This document shows positions 21,200-31,413 of a stretch of DNA of 64,000 nt, piece by piece. The position numbers and the translations under genes are program-made. Source of the DNA: Utricularia gibba (Eukaryota > Streptophyta > Magnoliopsida > Lamiales > Lentibulariaceae); the NCBI GenBank assembly GCA_002189035.1, contig CM007991.1, positions 4,712,001 through 4,776,000 on the forward strand, in the 5' to 3' direction. The first letter of the stretch is position 1. The number at the start of each line of letters is the position of its first letter. The notes under the pieces are model-generated. The model was not told the origin of the DNA. It saw only the letters and a list, made by a program, of their open reading frames with translations, and ran no database searches.

Positions 21200-22420
21200 A
21201 TGATGGCATCTGGTAGAGGACCTCCAATGTTTGATGGTTCTGAGTATGGAAGCTGCGTCAAAAAGATACGTAGCTACCTTCTAGTCAGAAAGATTTGGGA
21301 TGTTGTCGAAAGGGAGATTCCGGCTATTACAATAACAAGCAAATCCACATCAGAACAACAATAGAAAGCTGAGTATCTTCAACAGAGCAAAGATGAAGTA
21401 ATGGATGCCTTGTATCAAGCCTTCTCTGTACATCTGTTTGATGATATTGCAGAGTGTCAATCAGCGAAAGAAATATGGCATACTTTCAAATCCCATTATG
21501 AAGGTGATGGAAAACTCAGAGAGATATTATGCAAAAACAAGCTGCCGGACGTTGAGAGAAACAAGATGTTAGACAATGAAGCCATACAAGTTTATTATGA
21601 ACGTACTGCGAAGCTTGTGAAGGAGATTCGAGGATTGGGGGAAAAACTTGAGGATCAAAAGGTGATTAGCAAGGCAATCATGAGCCTACCTGCAAGATTC
21701 GAGCCAAAGTTGTGCACTTGAGACAGAAAGAAAATCCTTGACATTATTAAAGGAAAGCTCCATCAGCTATATCCTGAATATCCTGTTACACCAGAGCCAA
21801 CATTTAGAGAGTTCATGATTGAGTTGCAATCTACAGAAAAGAGATTGGAACTAAGAGATGGTTATGAAGTTGAGAAAACTTATGGTGAAGCTGCTCTCCT
21901 CACCAAAATGCAGAATATGAATATAACCTCAGGTGCAATTAACAATGTCAAGGATGTCAAGACAACAGCAATCAAACAATCACCAACGTCAATCCAAACA
22001 TCAACGATGGGCAATCAGAAGTGCAGGCATTGTGACAAATCCAACCATAAGAGTGAAGATTGTTGGACTTTAAGCACAAATGCTTGCAAGCATTGCAACA
22101 AACAGAATCACAGGAGTGAGTTTTGTTGGTGGAAGCCTGATGCTTTGTGCACGAAATGCAATCAAAGAGGCCATCTTGACAAGGTATGTGGAATGTCAAA
22201 TCCAATAAAAGTTGAGCATAACAAGAAGGCTTCTTCCAGGGAAGAGAAATCACATGCATCCTTTACCTACTTTGAAGATGAGCCAGAAATATCTTTTAAA
22301 GATCCTTTTGAGTATGAGTGTGCTCTAATGACAGTAGCCTCAAATGCTAAAGGCTGGTACTTGGACTCTGGCGCCTCCTATCCTGTATGTTGTGATACAA
22401 GGTCATTTCTCAAGTTTTAA
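21200..22420 (+). pseudogene. Copia 2 gag and protease, three zinc knuckles
   Basis: Gag from MMASGRGPPMFDGSEY with KIWDVVEREI, a TAG near 21362, the open part 21401-21721 (AECQSAKEIWHTFKSHYEGD, then AIMSLPARFEPKL), a TGA and the open part 21815-22420. The latter holds three consecutive CX2CX4HX4C knuckles: CRHCDKSNHKSEDC, CKHCNKQNHRSEFC and CTKCNQRGHLDKVC, between about 22022 and 22190. Most copia gags have one knuckle. Protease follows with WYLDSGAS and lacks its C-terminal half within this frame. Element 1 has lost this entire region. Confidence 0.9.
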
Positions 22421-23390
22421 AGGATTGGGAAGGAGGTAAGCACGTGCATTGGTGAAAATATTGGCATTGTGGGCAAAGGAAGCATTTTACTCTTGCTAAA
22501 AGAAGGAATTGTTCAAGTTGATGATGTTTATTATTCACCAAACCTCAAACAAAACATGTTGAGCTTTGACCAATTGAGCAGGCAAGGGATATAAAGTTTA
22601 TAGCAACACTACCAAGGGATATAAAGTTTATTTACCTCAACAGAAGAAATTTATCTTCAGCCATGATGTCACTTTTGATGAAGGTGCAAGGTATACTTTA
22701 ATTGATGATTGCATTTTTCTGAATGATGCAGAAGCTCATAAAAGTGATGGAAGGCATAGCACCCATGGGAAAGGAGACCTCTGGACACACATGCCTCAAA
22801 ACTTCTCTTCCAGGAATTCAACAAACCAAGAAACTTCAGAACTCGTTCATGAAGATTCAAATCAAGTAAATGATCAGCATTCAGATGAGAATTTTCCAGC
22901 TCCAGAGGAGGAGAAGGCCAATGATCTACATTCAGATGGGAATTTCGAAATCCAGGAAGAGGAGCAAGGCACGAATGCAGAAGACTCATCAACAGATGAA
23001 TCTGATGGAGAGGAACCTGATACTGATGATGAAGATTATTACCCATCTGATCGTGATTGGCAAAGGAGGAAACGCAAAAACATCAGAGATTCAATAGATA
23101 ATGAAGATAGTCATGTTACTGACATTAGACGAAGCAAAAGAAACAAGGCTCCTACAATAAGTTTCTCCAAGTTGAATGATGATGTCCAAGATGCTGTAGC
23201 TGATATTTTGGCTGGATTATTGACAGGAGATCCAACATCATTTGAAGTGGCTGTACAAAATCCGAAATGGAGAGAGGCCATAAAGGAAGAAATGAATTCT
23301 GTACTTGAAAATGAAACATGGTAGTTAGTTGATTAACCCAAGGATAGGGGTTTCAAACCTATTGGCCTCAAGTGGTTATTCAAAACTAAG
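22421..23390 (+). pseudogene. Copia 2 deleted integrase and acidic linker
   Basis: After the protease the pre-integrase words NMLSFDQLSRQGYKVY are read, and at about 22602 the sequence jumps to SNTTKGYKVYLPQQKKF, which in element 1 follows the integrase core. The zinc finger and all catalytic residues are gone. The two joined sites both encode GYKVY (repeat ggatataaagttta), so the deletion used short homology. The open part 22791-23324 is the acidic linker (EEPDTDDEDYYPSDRDWQRR) with a ~25-residue shortening relative to element 1. It stops at TAG near 23323 where element 1 has Glu (TWELVD). Confidence 0.9.
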
Positions 23391-24857
23391 ATGAATGCAG
23401 ATTGCTCTATCAACAAATATAAGGCTAGATTAGTAGCCAAGGGATATAGTCAGATCAAAGGAATAAATTTTCATGAGATTTTTGCACCAGTAACAAGATT
23501 TGACACGATTAAAGTACTTCTTGCCATTTCAGCTGCTCATGGATGGAAAGTGCATCACATGGATGTCAAGACTGCGTTCTTGAATGGTGTGTTGGAGGAG
23601 GTTGTTTTTGTTGAACAACCAAAGGGCTTCGAAGTGTCAGGTCATGAAGACAAGGTATTGAAGCTAAAGAAATCTCTCTATGGGTTGAAGCAAGCTCCTA
23701 CAGCATGGAATGAACGCATGGATAACTTTCTTCAGGGTATTGGTTTCAGAAAAACATATAGTGATTACTCACTATATGTTAAAGGAAAAGAAGATGATCG
23801 TTTATTTATTAGCTTATATGTAGATGATCTTATGATTACCTCAGGTAATGAAAGGAAAATTGAGGAATTCAAAGCTCTGCTCAAAAATGAATTCAAGATA
23901 ACTGACCTTGGAATGATGTCCTACTATCTAGGCATGGAAATTCATCAACTTGAAGGTGTTGGAACATTCATATCTCAGAAAAAGTACTGTAATGAACTTC
24001 TTGAAAGGTTTGGGTTCAAAGATGTCAATCCTTCAAAAACGCCTTTGGATTACAAACAAGTGATTGGAGAGAACAATCAGGGAAGGAATGTGGATGCCAC
24101 TACTTATAGAAGTATGATTGGAAGCCTCATTTATCTCCAGCATACAAGGCCTGACTTGTGTTTTTGTGTAAATGTCTTATCTCGCTTCCTCAACAAACCA
24201 ACAACAACTCACATGGCAGCTGTGAAAAGAGCTTTCAGGTACATAAAATCATCTACTGATTTCGGATTGTTCTATCCCTATGAAGGTGAAAAACCAGTCT
24301 TGAAACTTAGAGCCTACTCAGATAGTGATTATGGTATGGCTGAAGATAGCAAGAATACATCTGGTGCACTCTTCTTCTTAAATAAGAGCCCTGTAGTCTG
24401 GTTTTCGAAGAAACAAAAAGTGGTAGCACAATCAACAGCTGAAGCAGAATACATCTCAGCAGCACATGCTTCGAACTATTGTGTTTGGTTCAGGCAAATG
24501 CTAAACGAACTTGGATTCATACAACAGGAAGCTACACATCTGCTTATGGATAATCGAGCTGCAATCTCCATTGCCAAGGATCCGACGAACTTCAGCAAAG
24601 CCAAACACATAAGAATCAGGTATCATGTCATAAGGAATTACATCAAGGAGAAGAAGATTAAAGTGCAGTATGTTGAGTGTGGGAATCAGCTTGCTGATGG
24701 GCTCACCAAAGGTTTGAACAGAGTTCAGTTTGAGCTAGCAAGAAAGAACATGAATCTCATGACTATGGAAGACTTTCTCAAGTTAGGAGATCTCGGTCTG
24801 GGGGGAGTGTTGGAGATCAGCCTCAATCCAAAGTTTGAAGGTGATTGGAAGAACTAA
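23391..24857 (+). CDS. Copia 2 RT and RNase H, open frame
   Basis: 488-codon open frame with a complete copia RT-RNase [51 protein letters not shown], the catalytic LYVDDLMIT, LGMEIHQLEGVGTF, then RNase H with [46 protein letters not shown] and GLTKGLNRVQFE. The first Met is internal; in the intact family this is the end of a gag-pol polyprotein. The frame passes through the polypurine tract and stops 50 bases inside the 3' LTR. Enzymatic residues look intact, but with integrase gone the element could only move with help, and upstream stops prevent polyprotein synthesis. Confidence 0.93.
   Translation: MNADCSINKYKARLVAKGYSQIKGINFHEIFAPVTRFDTIKVLLAISAAHGWKVHHMDVKTAFLNGVLEEVVFVEQPKGFEVSGHEDKVLKLKKSLYGLKQAPTAWNERMDNFLQGIGFRKTYSDYSLYVKGKEDDRLFISLYVDDLMITSGNERKIEEFKALLKNEFKITDLGMMSYYLGMEIHQLEGVGTFISQKKYCNELLERFGFKDVNPSKTPLDYKQVIGENNQGRNVDATTYRSMIGSLIYLQHTRPDLCFCVNVLSRFLNKPTTTHMAAVKRAFRYIKSSTDFGLFYPYEGEKPVLKLRAYSDSDYGMAEDSKNTSGALFFLNKSPVVWFSKKQKVVAQSTAEAEYISAAHASNYCVWFRQMLNELGFIQQEATHLLMDNRAAISIAKDPTNFSKAKHIRIRYHVIRNYIKEKKIKVQYVECGNQLADGLTKGLNRVQFELARKNMNLMTMEDFLKLGDLGLGGVLEISLNPKFEGDWKN
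24795..24807 (+). promoter_or_regulatory. Polypurine tract, copia 2
   Basis: GGTCTGGGGGGAG immediately before the TGTTGG start of the 3' LTR. It encodes part of LGLGG of the pol frame, so the tract is coding. Confidence 0.88.
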
Positions 24858-25132
24858 ACTTGTGTCATAATGTCATATTTCAGATAAAAAAAGGTGTTGG
24901 GTTCGAGCATGGAAGTGTTGGATTCGAGTTGTTGGGCTTTTTGTGTGTTTTCAATGATTGTGGCCCACTGTTGGGTAACCTAGGTATTGGGTATATATAA
25001 ACCCTACTAGGAATGCGTGTCAATGAGGTTTTCGGTCATTCTTATTGTTAATGAATCGTTTTTCATCCAAGGTGATCTTATAAGCATTACCTTTTTGTTA
25101 CTTTCCAAGACTCTATTTTTCTTGCAACAACA
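24808..25132 (+). repeat. Copia 2 3' LTR
   Basis: 325 bases from TGTTGGAGATC to GCAACAACA, ending directly against TGACTAAG of LTR X with no base between them. Contains TATATATAAA near 24992. Confidence 0.93.
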
Positions 25133-25804
25133 TGACTAAGAGTTATTACAGAAAGACTGCCAACAAGATGCGTGGAAGTATGCGGAATCCGAATTGAATT
25201 CAATAAAGAACCGAGTGTATTGCTCAGGACTTGGAAGGAAACTTCATCTACTTCCCAGAAACTAAAGGTTTTTAGCCCGAAAGGGCCATGGAAACAGAAA
25301 CGAAAAGAAACTAAGTGTTCTTCCTCCTTGAGAGGAGGAATAACTCAAAAGTTCTAAACAAATTGCTCCAAGTGGCTTTTATATGACTTCCCACGTGCAT
25401 TAACTCCTTTGGGTCCCCTTCCCATCATTCCTTCTGTTTTGCGTGCGTCAGCAGCCTTTCTTTGCGTGCAAGTTTGCGCCCAATAATTGCTGCAGACTCT
25501 GACATGCCGTAAGTCATAGGCCTTGACCAATATCAGTCTTCCGCTCACAATCATTCCAACTCGCATATAAGTCACGAAAACTCAGAGTCTGACCACCTGC
25601 AATACTCCTGCAACACTCCTGACAATCTCCTGACATGCCTCGGTCAAAGTGTGAGAAAAAATGCATAAAATATACACAAAATGGGAAAATAGGAATTTTC
25701 TAGTAAAAATCAAATACTTAATAATAAGACTCCTAATTGGGAAACTTAGCACTTAATTAATACATAATAATACCTAAATAATAACTAGAAAATGACACTT
25801 AACA
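25133..25804 (-). repeat. LTR X, isolated LTR of another element
   Basis: 672 bases, plus-strand TGACTAAGAG to GACACTTAACA; on the minus strand TGTTAAGTGTC to CTTAGTCA. LTR-like features on the minus strand are terminal TG..CA, short inverted ends (TGttAAG against CTTAgtCA) and a TATA-like CATATAAAAG near 25378 followed by a transcribed-looking region. The left neighbour is the copia LTR end and the right neighbour is gypsy 2 RNase H. No internal sequence, primer site or target duplication was found. Its first ~190 bases recur inverted at 14745-14937. A misread alternative is that it is a gene fragment (short open frame 25172-25357), which I think less likely. Confidence 0.65.
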
Positions 25805-26160
25805 TTATCCATACAGATCACGAAAGTTTGAAGCATGTCAAGAGTCAAAAAAATCTCAATAGAAGACACACAAAATGGGTGGAGTTCATTAATACCTTTC
25901 CTTATGTTATCAAATACAAGAAAGGTAAGGAGAACATTGTTGAAGATGCATTGTCACAAAGGTACACACTTTTAGCTACTCTTGATGTTCAAATTCTTGG
26001 ATTGTCAACGATAAAAGAATTTTACAGTCTTGATCATGATTTTAAAGATATTTATCTTTCATGTGAACTTAAACCTCTTGAAAACTTCCATAGGCAAGAT
26101 GATTTTCTTTTCAAAAAAAATAGATTATGTATTCCTCAATGTTAAATTCGTGAGTTTTTA
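25805..26160 (+). pseudogene. Gypsy 2 RNase H end and integrase start
   Basis: Resumes gypsy 2 with [40 protein letters not shown] (element A has VADALSRR) and the integrase N-terminal region down to KNRLCIPQC, then TAA near 26143 (element A has CSIRDF). The missing upstream part, about 500 bases, held the RT connection domain and most of RNase H. The open stretch is 25792-26145. Confidence 0.9.
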
Positions 26161-26934
26161 GTGAAAGAAGCTCATGGTGGTGGTTTAATGGGGCATTTTG
26201 GGGTCACCAAGACGTTAGACATGCTTCAACAACACTTCTATTGGCCACAGATGAGAAAAGATGTGGAAAGAATCTGTGGAAGATGTTTGGTGTGCAAGAG
26301 AGCCAAATCAAAATCAACTTCTCAAGGATTGTACACTCCTCTTCCTAATCCTCTTTACCCTTGGATTGACCTTTCTATGGATTTTGTTTTAGGATTACCA
26401 AAGACTCAAAAGGGAAAGGATTCAATATTTGTAGTGGTGGACAGGTTCTCCAAGATGGCACATTTCATTCCTTGTCACAAGACTGATAATGCTTCTCATA
26501 TTGCGGATTTATTCTTTAGGGAAATTGTTAGGCTTCATGGCATGCCACTTACTATTGTAAGTGATCGTGACACAAAGTTTCTTAGCCACTTTTGGCGCAC
26601 ACATTGGAGTAAGTTGGGAACAAAGTTTCTTTTCTCTACCACTTGTCATCCTCAGACTGATGGACAAACCGAGGTAACAAATCGAACCCTAGCTACCCTA
26701 CTTCGTGCCATCATCAAAAAAAACATTCGAACATGGGAAGATTGCTTACCTCATGTTGAGTTTGTATACAATAGAGCAGTACACTCTTCTACTCGTTGTT
26801 CTCCTTTTGAAATTGCGTATGGTTTTAATCCTCGTGCTCCTATAGACTTGTTGCCCTTGCTATCTGATGAATTTCGTAGTTTTGATGGTGCTAAGAGAGC
26901 AGATGCCATCAGAACACTACATGAGAAGGTTTGA
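26161..26934 (+). CDS. Gypsy 2 integrase core, open frame
   Basis: 257-codon open frame with all integrase landmarks: HHCC finger ([31 protein letters not shown]), first catalytic Asp in [17 protein letters not shown], second in [13 protein letters not shown] and catalytic Glu in [36 protein letters not shown] and [14 protein letters not shown] close the core. A TGA at 26932-26934 (probably from CGA Arg, C to T) separates it from the C-terminal region. Start is internal; it was part of gag-pol. Confidence 0.93.
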   Translation: MKEAHGGGLMGHFGVTKTLDMLQQHFYWPQMRKDVERICGRCLVCKRAKSKSTSQGLYTPLPNPLYPWIDLSMDFVLGLPKTQKGKDSIFVVVDRFSKMAHFIPCHKTDNASHIADLFFREIVRLHGMPLTIVSDRDTKFLSHFWRTHWSKLGTKFLFSTTCHPQTDGQTEVTNRTLATLLRAIIKKNIRTWEDCLPHVEFVYNRAVHSSTRCSPFEIAYGFNPRAPIDLLPLLSDEFRSFDGAKRADAIRTLHEKV

Positions 26935-27230
26935 AATCAACTTAAAGCCAAAAACAAGGAGTATGCAACTAAAGAGAATAAACATAGGAAGAAAGTTACT
27001 CTACAACCAGGAGATTGGGTTTGGGTACATTTTCGAAAGGAAAGATTTCCAAGCAAGAGACATTCAAAGCTTTCACCTAGAGGAGATGGACCCTTTCAAG
27101 TCATTGAGAAAATCAATGATAATGCTTATAAGATTGATCTTCTAGGTGAGTTTTTGGTGCACTCCACATTCAATATTGCTGACTTGATTCCTTGTGATGT
27201 AGATGGTGACGATTCAAGGATCAATCTACT
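26935..27230 (+). pseudogene. Gypsy 2 integrase C-terminal domain
   Basis: After the stop, the same frame continues NQLKAKNKEYATKENKHRKK, VTLQPGDWVWVHFRKERFPS and SPRGDGPFQVIEKINDNAYK, then FNIADLIPCDVD. This is the GPY/F module found at the C-terminus of many Ty3/gypsy integrases. I see no chromodomain after it before the polypurine tract, so the lineage assignment within gypsy is left open. Confidence 0.85.
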
Positions 27231-27244
27231 AAAAGAAGGGGGGA
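27231..27244 (+). promoter_or_regulatory. Polypurine tract, gypsy 2
   Basis: AAAAGAAGGGGGGA directly before the TGATGAGATC start of the 3' LTR. Confidence 0.9.
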
Positions 27245-27797
27245 TGATGAGATCATAGATGCTATAGATTATCCCAATGAAGATAAAGGACACAAGATCA
27301 ATAATCCTCCATTGATTTCAGTTGGGCCAATCACTAGATCAAGAGCAAGAAGAAATCACGAAGTGGTTAAGAGCTTATGGGCTAATCAACCAAGCTATGA
27401 GGTATTTGGCATGGAATTCAACATTCTCAAAGTTTTTTGCCCATTACTACCAAATACATTATTATTACTACTTTTCCTCTAATAAGGCCCAATCCTTCAT
27501 CTATTTAAAAAGGCCTTACTCATGTTTTGGACAACTTTGATTGTAATCACTTATGAGAGATATTCTCCTTCCTTGAGTTCTTGTAAAACTTAGACTTATC
27601 AAGCCTTGCTTGTGATGTCTAGTGTGTGGATTATCACTCCCAATTCCTTCATTGATTCTGTGAGTGTAGTACCATTTCATAGTTTGGGTTGCAAGGATCT
27701 TTCAATCCTTGAGGGCCAACTTCTTTTTTCTTGAGAGATTACTTCTTTTCAACAAAGATCTGGTTTGCCAATCACTTGTTGATTGGAGGTCGTATCA
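27245..27797 (+). repeat. Gypsy 2 3' LTR
   Basis: 553 bases, TGATGAGATCA to GTCGTATCA, with terminal TGAT..ATCA. A TATA-like TATTTAAAA lies near 27501. The left half is unique in this window; the right half matches 17084-17354. The base context after it is CATGT, but no matching site is found at the truncated left end. Confidence 0.92.
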
Positions 27798-27830
27798 CAT
27801 GTGGGATTCGAGCCATCTAATCCCTATCTT

Positions 27831-28731
27831 TGATAACACATATTTTTGAGTGATTGAGTGCATGGAAATTACTCATATTGTGCTACAAAAATCAGATTTT
27901 ACTGCCAAGTTCTATATTTTTGCGCAAAGTACCGTAGTTATGTTATTTTAGTCCCAACCTCCTAATAGTTTTCTTTTTGCACAAATCCCAAGGAGCCGAA
28001 TATGCACAGTGTAGTGGTATAAGATGAGTCTAAAAGTCTGAAAAGTAGTACACACAAAATCCAAGGAGATGAAAAGTGAGATTTTGGACAAAAAGGGGGA
28101 AAGAGGGAGAGAGAAGGTAGATCTCCCCATTGGAGACTCACGACATGTTTCTAGAGATTTTTCTGGGGTAGAAGAAGGAAGGGAACGATGAACCAGAGGA
28201 ACACAGCTTCTCTTTGAAGATTTATTTTTGTTCTTGATGCTTACTGTTCCTAGCTAAGACTAGATTTGGATTTCCTGCGTGAACAAATTGTCTTTCCTAC
28301 TTCTACTATATATTGCTCGTTGTTGTTTAGCTTTAAACCAGGATGTTACTTAGGATATGCTATGAAAACATTTTCCTTTCCCTTGTCATGAGTGGCTAAC
28401 CACTTAGGGGGGTGCCTTGGGGTGAAAAGGGGAGAAATATGCTAATCCATCCTTAGACCTATAAACAAGAAGTCACACCACTTCCTTAACAAACCAGGAT
28501 AGATCTAGAAGGAGGAAGTAGTGAAACCCAATCTAACAACCCTAATTAGAGGTAGACTAAAGATTAGGGGAAAAAACAAGAATCCGGGTAGACCTAGATC
28601 TTGTGAGTTAGTTGTATGATTCATGATTTATGTGAGCTTGTTTAATTGTATTATGTTTTAATGTGTATTAGATTATAAATTTATTTTATAGGAAGATTTA
28701 CATTTACGACGTGTAAATTTTTCGTTTATCA
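27831..28731 (+). repeat. Athila-like element 4 5' LTR
   Basis: 901 bases from TGATAACACAT to CGTTTATCA. The start corresponds to TGATAGCACAC of element B and the end to the TTTATCA ends of the solo LTRs at 49685 and 56016. It lies 3 bases before the primer site. Left flank ATCTT; the other LTR is missing, so target duplication cannot be tested. Confidence 0.85.
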
Positions 28732-28734
28732 AAT

Positions 28735-28752
28735 TGGCGCTGTTGCTGGGGA
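28735..28752 (+). promoter_or_regulatory. Primer binding site, tRNA-Asp type
   Basis: TGGCGCTGTTGCTGGGGA matches the complement of the 3' end of plant tRNA-Asp(GUC), TGGCGCCGTTGCCGGGGA, at 16 of 18 bases. Both mismatches are C to T. This primer type is known for Athila elements. Confidence 0.92.
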
Positions 28753-28892
28753 GCGGTGTTTAATTGTTTTGTGATTCGGTTGATGCATTTGCGTTCTTAC
28801 TTGTTTTCAAATAGCAAGAACCGCACAAGAGTGAGAGAAGCAGCAAGGTTGAGCAGACTCCCTGCTGTTACTCAAGCTAATTTCAATATGGC

Positions 28893-29720
28893 AGAATAGG
28901 AGAAGACCATGAATGAGCTTGATGCAGCTGACCACACATACAGAGGGCTGTGTATTAGGTTTTCTGATGATACAGCCAACGAATTAAAGCCAGCTATGAT
29001 TAATTTTCTGCCCAAGTATTATGGGAAAGCGCGTGAAAACTCACATGAACATCTTGACAACATGACTACTATTTGCACTTCTTTTAAGAGTGCTAGTATG
29101 ACTGAGGATGCCATCTGCTTGAGGGCGTTCCGATTTGGACTAGAAGGAAGTGCAAAAACGTGGTTCAATTCTTTGAAGCCTGGGAGTATCACAAATTGGA
29201 GTGGTATGAAGAAGGTATTTTTGAGTAAATATTTCCCTGCTTGAAAAGCTGAAGGAATAAGGAAGGAAACTAGTGATATTGAGAAGTCAAATGGTGAATC
29301 TTTACATGAATACTGGGAGCGTTTTAATAACCTGCAAGGCTCCTGTCCACATCATGGATTTCCGACCAATGCATTGGTCAAGTATTTTTATGATGGTCTT
29401 CTATGCACAAATAGAGCCATAGTGGATTCTGCAACAGGTGGGCTTTTGAGAAAAAAGATTCCCACGGAAGCTCTTGCATTACTTGAGGAGTTGGCTGAAC
29501 ATTCCAGGCACATAATCAGAAAACAAGCCTCGAACAGAAGGGTTTATTAACTAGAATGCAAGCTAAGTCATCAGAAAGTGAGCAGACGAAAAATGTGGCT
29601 GCCATGTCTGAGATGATTAAAGAATTATTTTTATTCCAAGCTAAGAATATGCTCTGCGGGAACTGCCACAGAATAGGACACATTACTGATAAATGTCTCG
29701 AATTAATGAAGGAGGAAATA
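28893..29720 (+). pseudogene. Athila-like element 4 gag
   Basis: Gag reading with a stop near 28897, the open part 28909-29244 (FLPKYYGKARENSHEHLDNM, SITNWSGMKKVFLSKYFPA), a stop at 29242-29244, then NGESLHEYWERFNNLQGSCP and LEELAEHSRHIIRKQ. The CCHC knuckle CGNCHRIGHITDKC near 29656-29697 is intact. The same words occur in element B. Confidence 0.88.
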
Positions 29721-30970
29721 TGATACATATTCAAACACCTACAATCCTTGATGGAGGGATCATCCAAATTTCAAATGGAGTAACAATGATAACTCTTACA
29801 ATGGTGAAAGTTCATCTGTTGGACAACAAGGATTTAAGAAAAATTTCCAAGAACAACAGCAACGTTCTTATCAAGCTCCACAATTTCGCAAGTCAAACCA
29901 ACAGATGCAACAATAATTTCAAACTCCAAACCAGAATAATTCTAGAAGTTCTTTGGAGGAAATTTTGAAGACTTTTATGACCCAATCTATCAAGAACCAA
30001 GTTGAGAACCAACAAGCCATCAAAAATTTGGAAATTCAAGTTACTCAGCTAGCAACAGAGATTGGGGAACTGAAGCAAAAAGGAAGCCTACCATCGCAAG
30101 CCAAATAGAATCCCAACTCTGGGGGAGGACAAAATATCAGCGCAATGACACTGAGAAGTGGAAAAGAAAAAACTGGAAGAGAATTAGTGTAATCTAAGAG
30201 TAATTTAGAGACGGCAGAAGGAGGTGAACAATTTAGTCCATTCTTAAGCACGTCCAATGCCATAATTAATGTGAAGATGGGCACAATTGAGTAATCCTTT
30301 GATGAAGAAAAGATTACGCTGGACATGAAAAAGGTGAACAATTATCCCAGCGATTTTGAGAGTCTATGCTCAGTGGATGTGATGGATAAATTGGTTGAAG
30401 AGCATCTTGAGAAGGCTATCCAAGAGAAGGAAGAGGAACATGAAGAATCATTTTTTGCAAGAGTGGAAGCCGAAAAGGGGTCAGAACAAGTGAATGCTAT
30501 GCAAGTCAAGACCTTGGAGGAGAGGACAGCTGAGTTGAAGCCACTGCCCACACACCTATAGTACGCATTCTCGGATGAAGAAATGAACAACCCTGTTATC
30601 ATCTCAAATAGTCTTAGCTTAGACCAAGAGTCGCGACTGCTCAAGGTGCTGATCAGGAACAAGAAGGAGATTGGCTGGACCCTTGCGGATATTGAAGGCA
30701 TTTCTCCTTCTATATGTATGCACAGGATTTTATTAGAAGATGGAGCAAAACCTGTTCGCCAGCCACAAAGGTGCCTCAACCCGAATATGATGGAAGTGGT
30801 AAAGAAGGAAATTGTCAAACTTCATGATACATGTATTATCTATTCCATTACAGACAGCAAAAGGGTGATTCCAATCCATGTGGTGCACAAGAAGACTCGT
30901 ATGACAGTGGTAGAGAACGAGAAAGGAGAGCTGGTGCCTCAAAGAATCCAAAATGGGAGTATGCATAGAC
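29721..30970 (+). pseudogene. Athila-like element 4 gag end and pre-RT region
   Basis: Open parts 30325-30561 and 30583-30975. Motifs: YPSDFESLCSVDVMDKLVEE, ERTAELKPLPTHL, TAG at 30559-30561, then WTLADIEGISPSICMHRILL, KPVRQPQRCLNPNMMEVVKK and VPQRIQNG. It corresponds to the pre-RT part of the chimeric frame at 8128-8796. The protease between 30130 and 30325 is largely deleted compared with element B (ILGRPFL is missing). Confidence 0.85.
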
Positions 30971-31413
30971 TATAGGAAATTGAATGAAGTTACCAAGAAG
31001 GACCACTACCCTTTACCTTTCATTGATCAAATGCTTAAAAAATTAGCAGGAATATCTTTTTATTGCTTCTTAGATGGTTATTCTAGATATAACCAAGTTG
31101 CAATTTCAGGTACGGATCAAGACAAGACAACTTTCACTTGTCCATTTGAGACTTATGCCTATAGAAGGATGCCCTTTGGGTTGTGCAATGCCCCTGCTAC
31201 CTTCTAGAGGTGTATGACCAGCATCTTCTCAAACTTTGGTGACGATTTCATTGAAATTTTTATGGACGATTTTACAGTGTATTGAGAAGATTATGAGTCA
31301 TGTTTAGACCATTTGGATCAGGTTTTGCGAAAATGTGTTGAGAAAAATCTTGTTCTTAATTCTGAAAAATGTCATTTTATGGTTGTTCATGGAATTGTGC
31401 TTGGCCATGTTAT
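30953..31413 (+). pseudogene. Athila-like element 4 RT, interrupted
   Basis: Reads CIDYRKLNEVTKKDHYPLPF, FYCFLDGYSRYNQVAISGTD, YRRMPFGLCNAPATF, then TAG at 31205-31207 (CAG in relatives, C to T), FGDDFIEIFMDDFTVY with the catalytic FMDD box, a TGA after it, and NSEKCHFMVVHGIVLGHV. Cut at 31413 by the repeat array. The FMDD form and this sequence order are typical of Athila RT. Confidence 0.9.

Larger units (their letters stand above)
20757..25132 (+). mobile_element. Copia element 2, integrase-deleted
   Basis: Ty1/copia element inside gypsy 2, with two full LTRs (20757-21081 and 24808-25132, about 16 differences in 325 by hand count, so not recent), primer site, gag, protease, linker, RT and RNase H. 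Most of integrase is deleted at about 22600. No 5-bp target duplication is seen: the left flank is AGTGA and the right flank TGACT, and the right neighbour is the exact end of LTR X. This points to recombination between elements after insertion. Confidence 0.93.
27831..31413 (+). mobile_element. Athila-like element 4, 3' truncated
   Basis: Plus-strand Athila-type gypsy: LTR 27831-28731, tRNA-Asp primer site, gag, pre-RT region and RT down to the HFMVVHGIVLGHV motif, where a tandem-repeat array begins at 31414. RNase H, integrase and 3' LTR are absent. Several stops. It resembles element B at 8191-11766 in gag and pre-RT. Confidence 0.9.

Noticed and set aside
25172-25357. 61-codon open frame in LTR X as a host gene exon
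   Set aside because: Lies within a TG..CA bounded, LTR-like segment whose TATA-like box is on the other strand; no family likeness.
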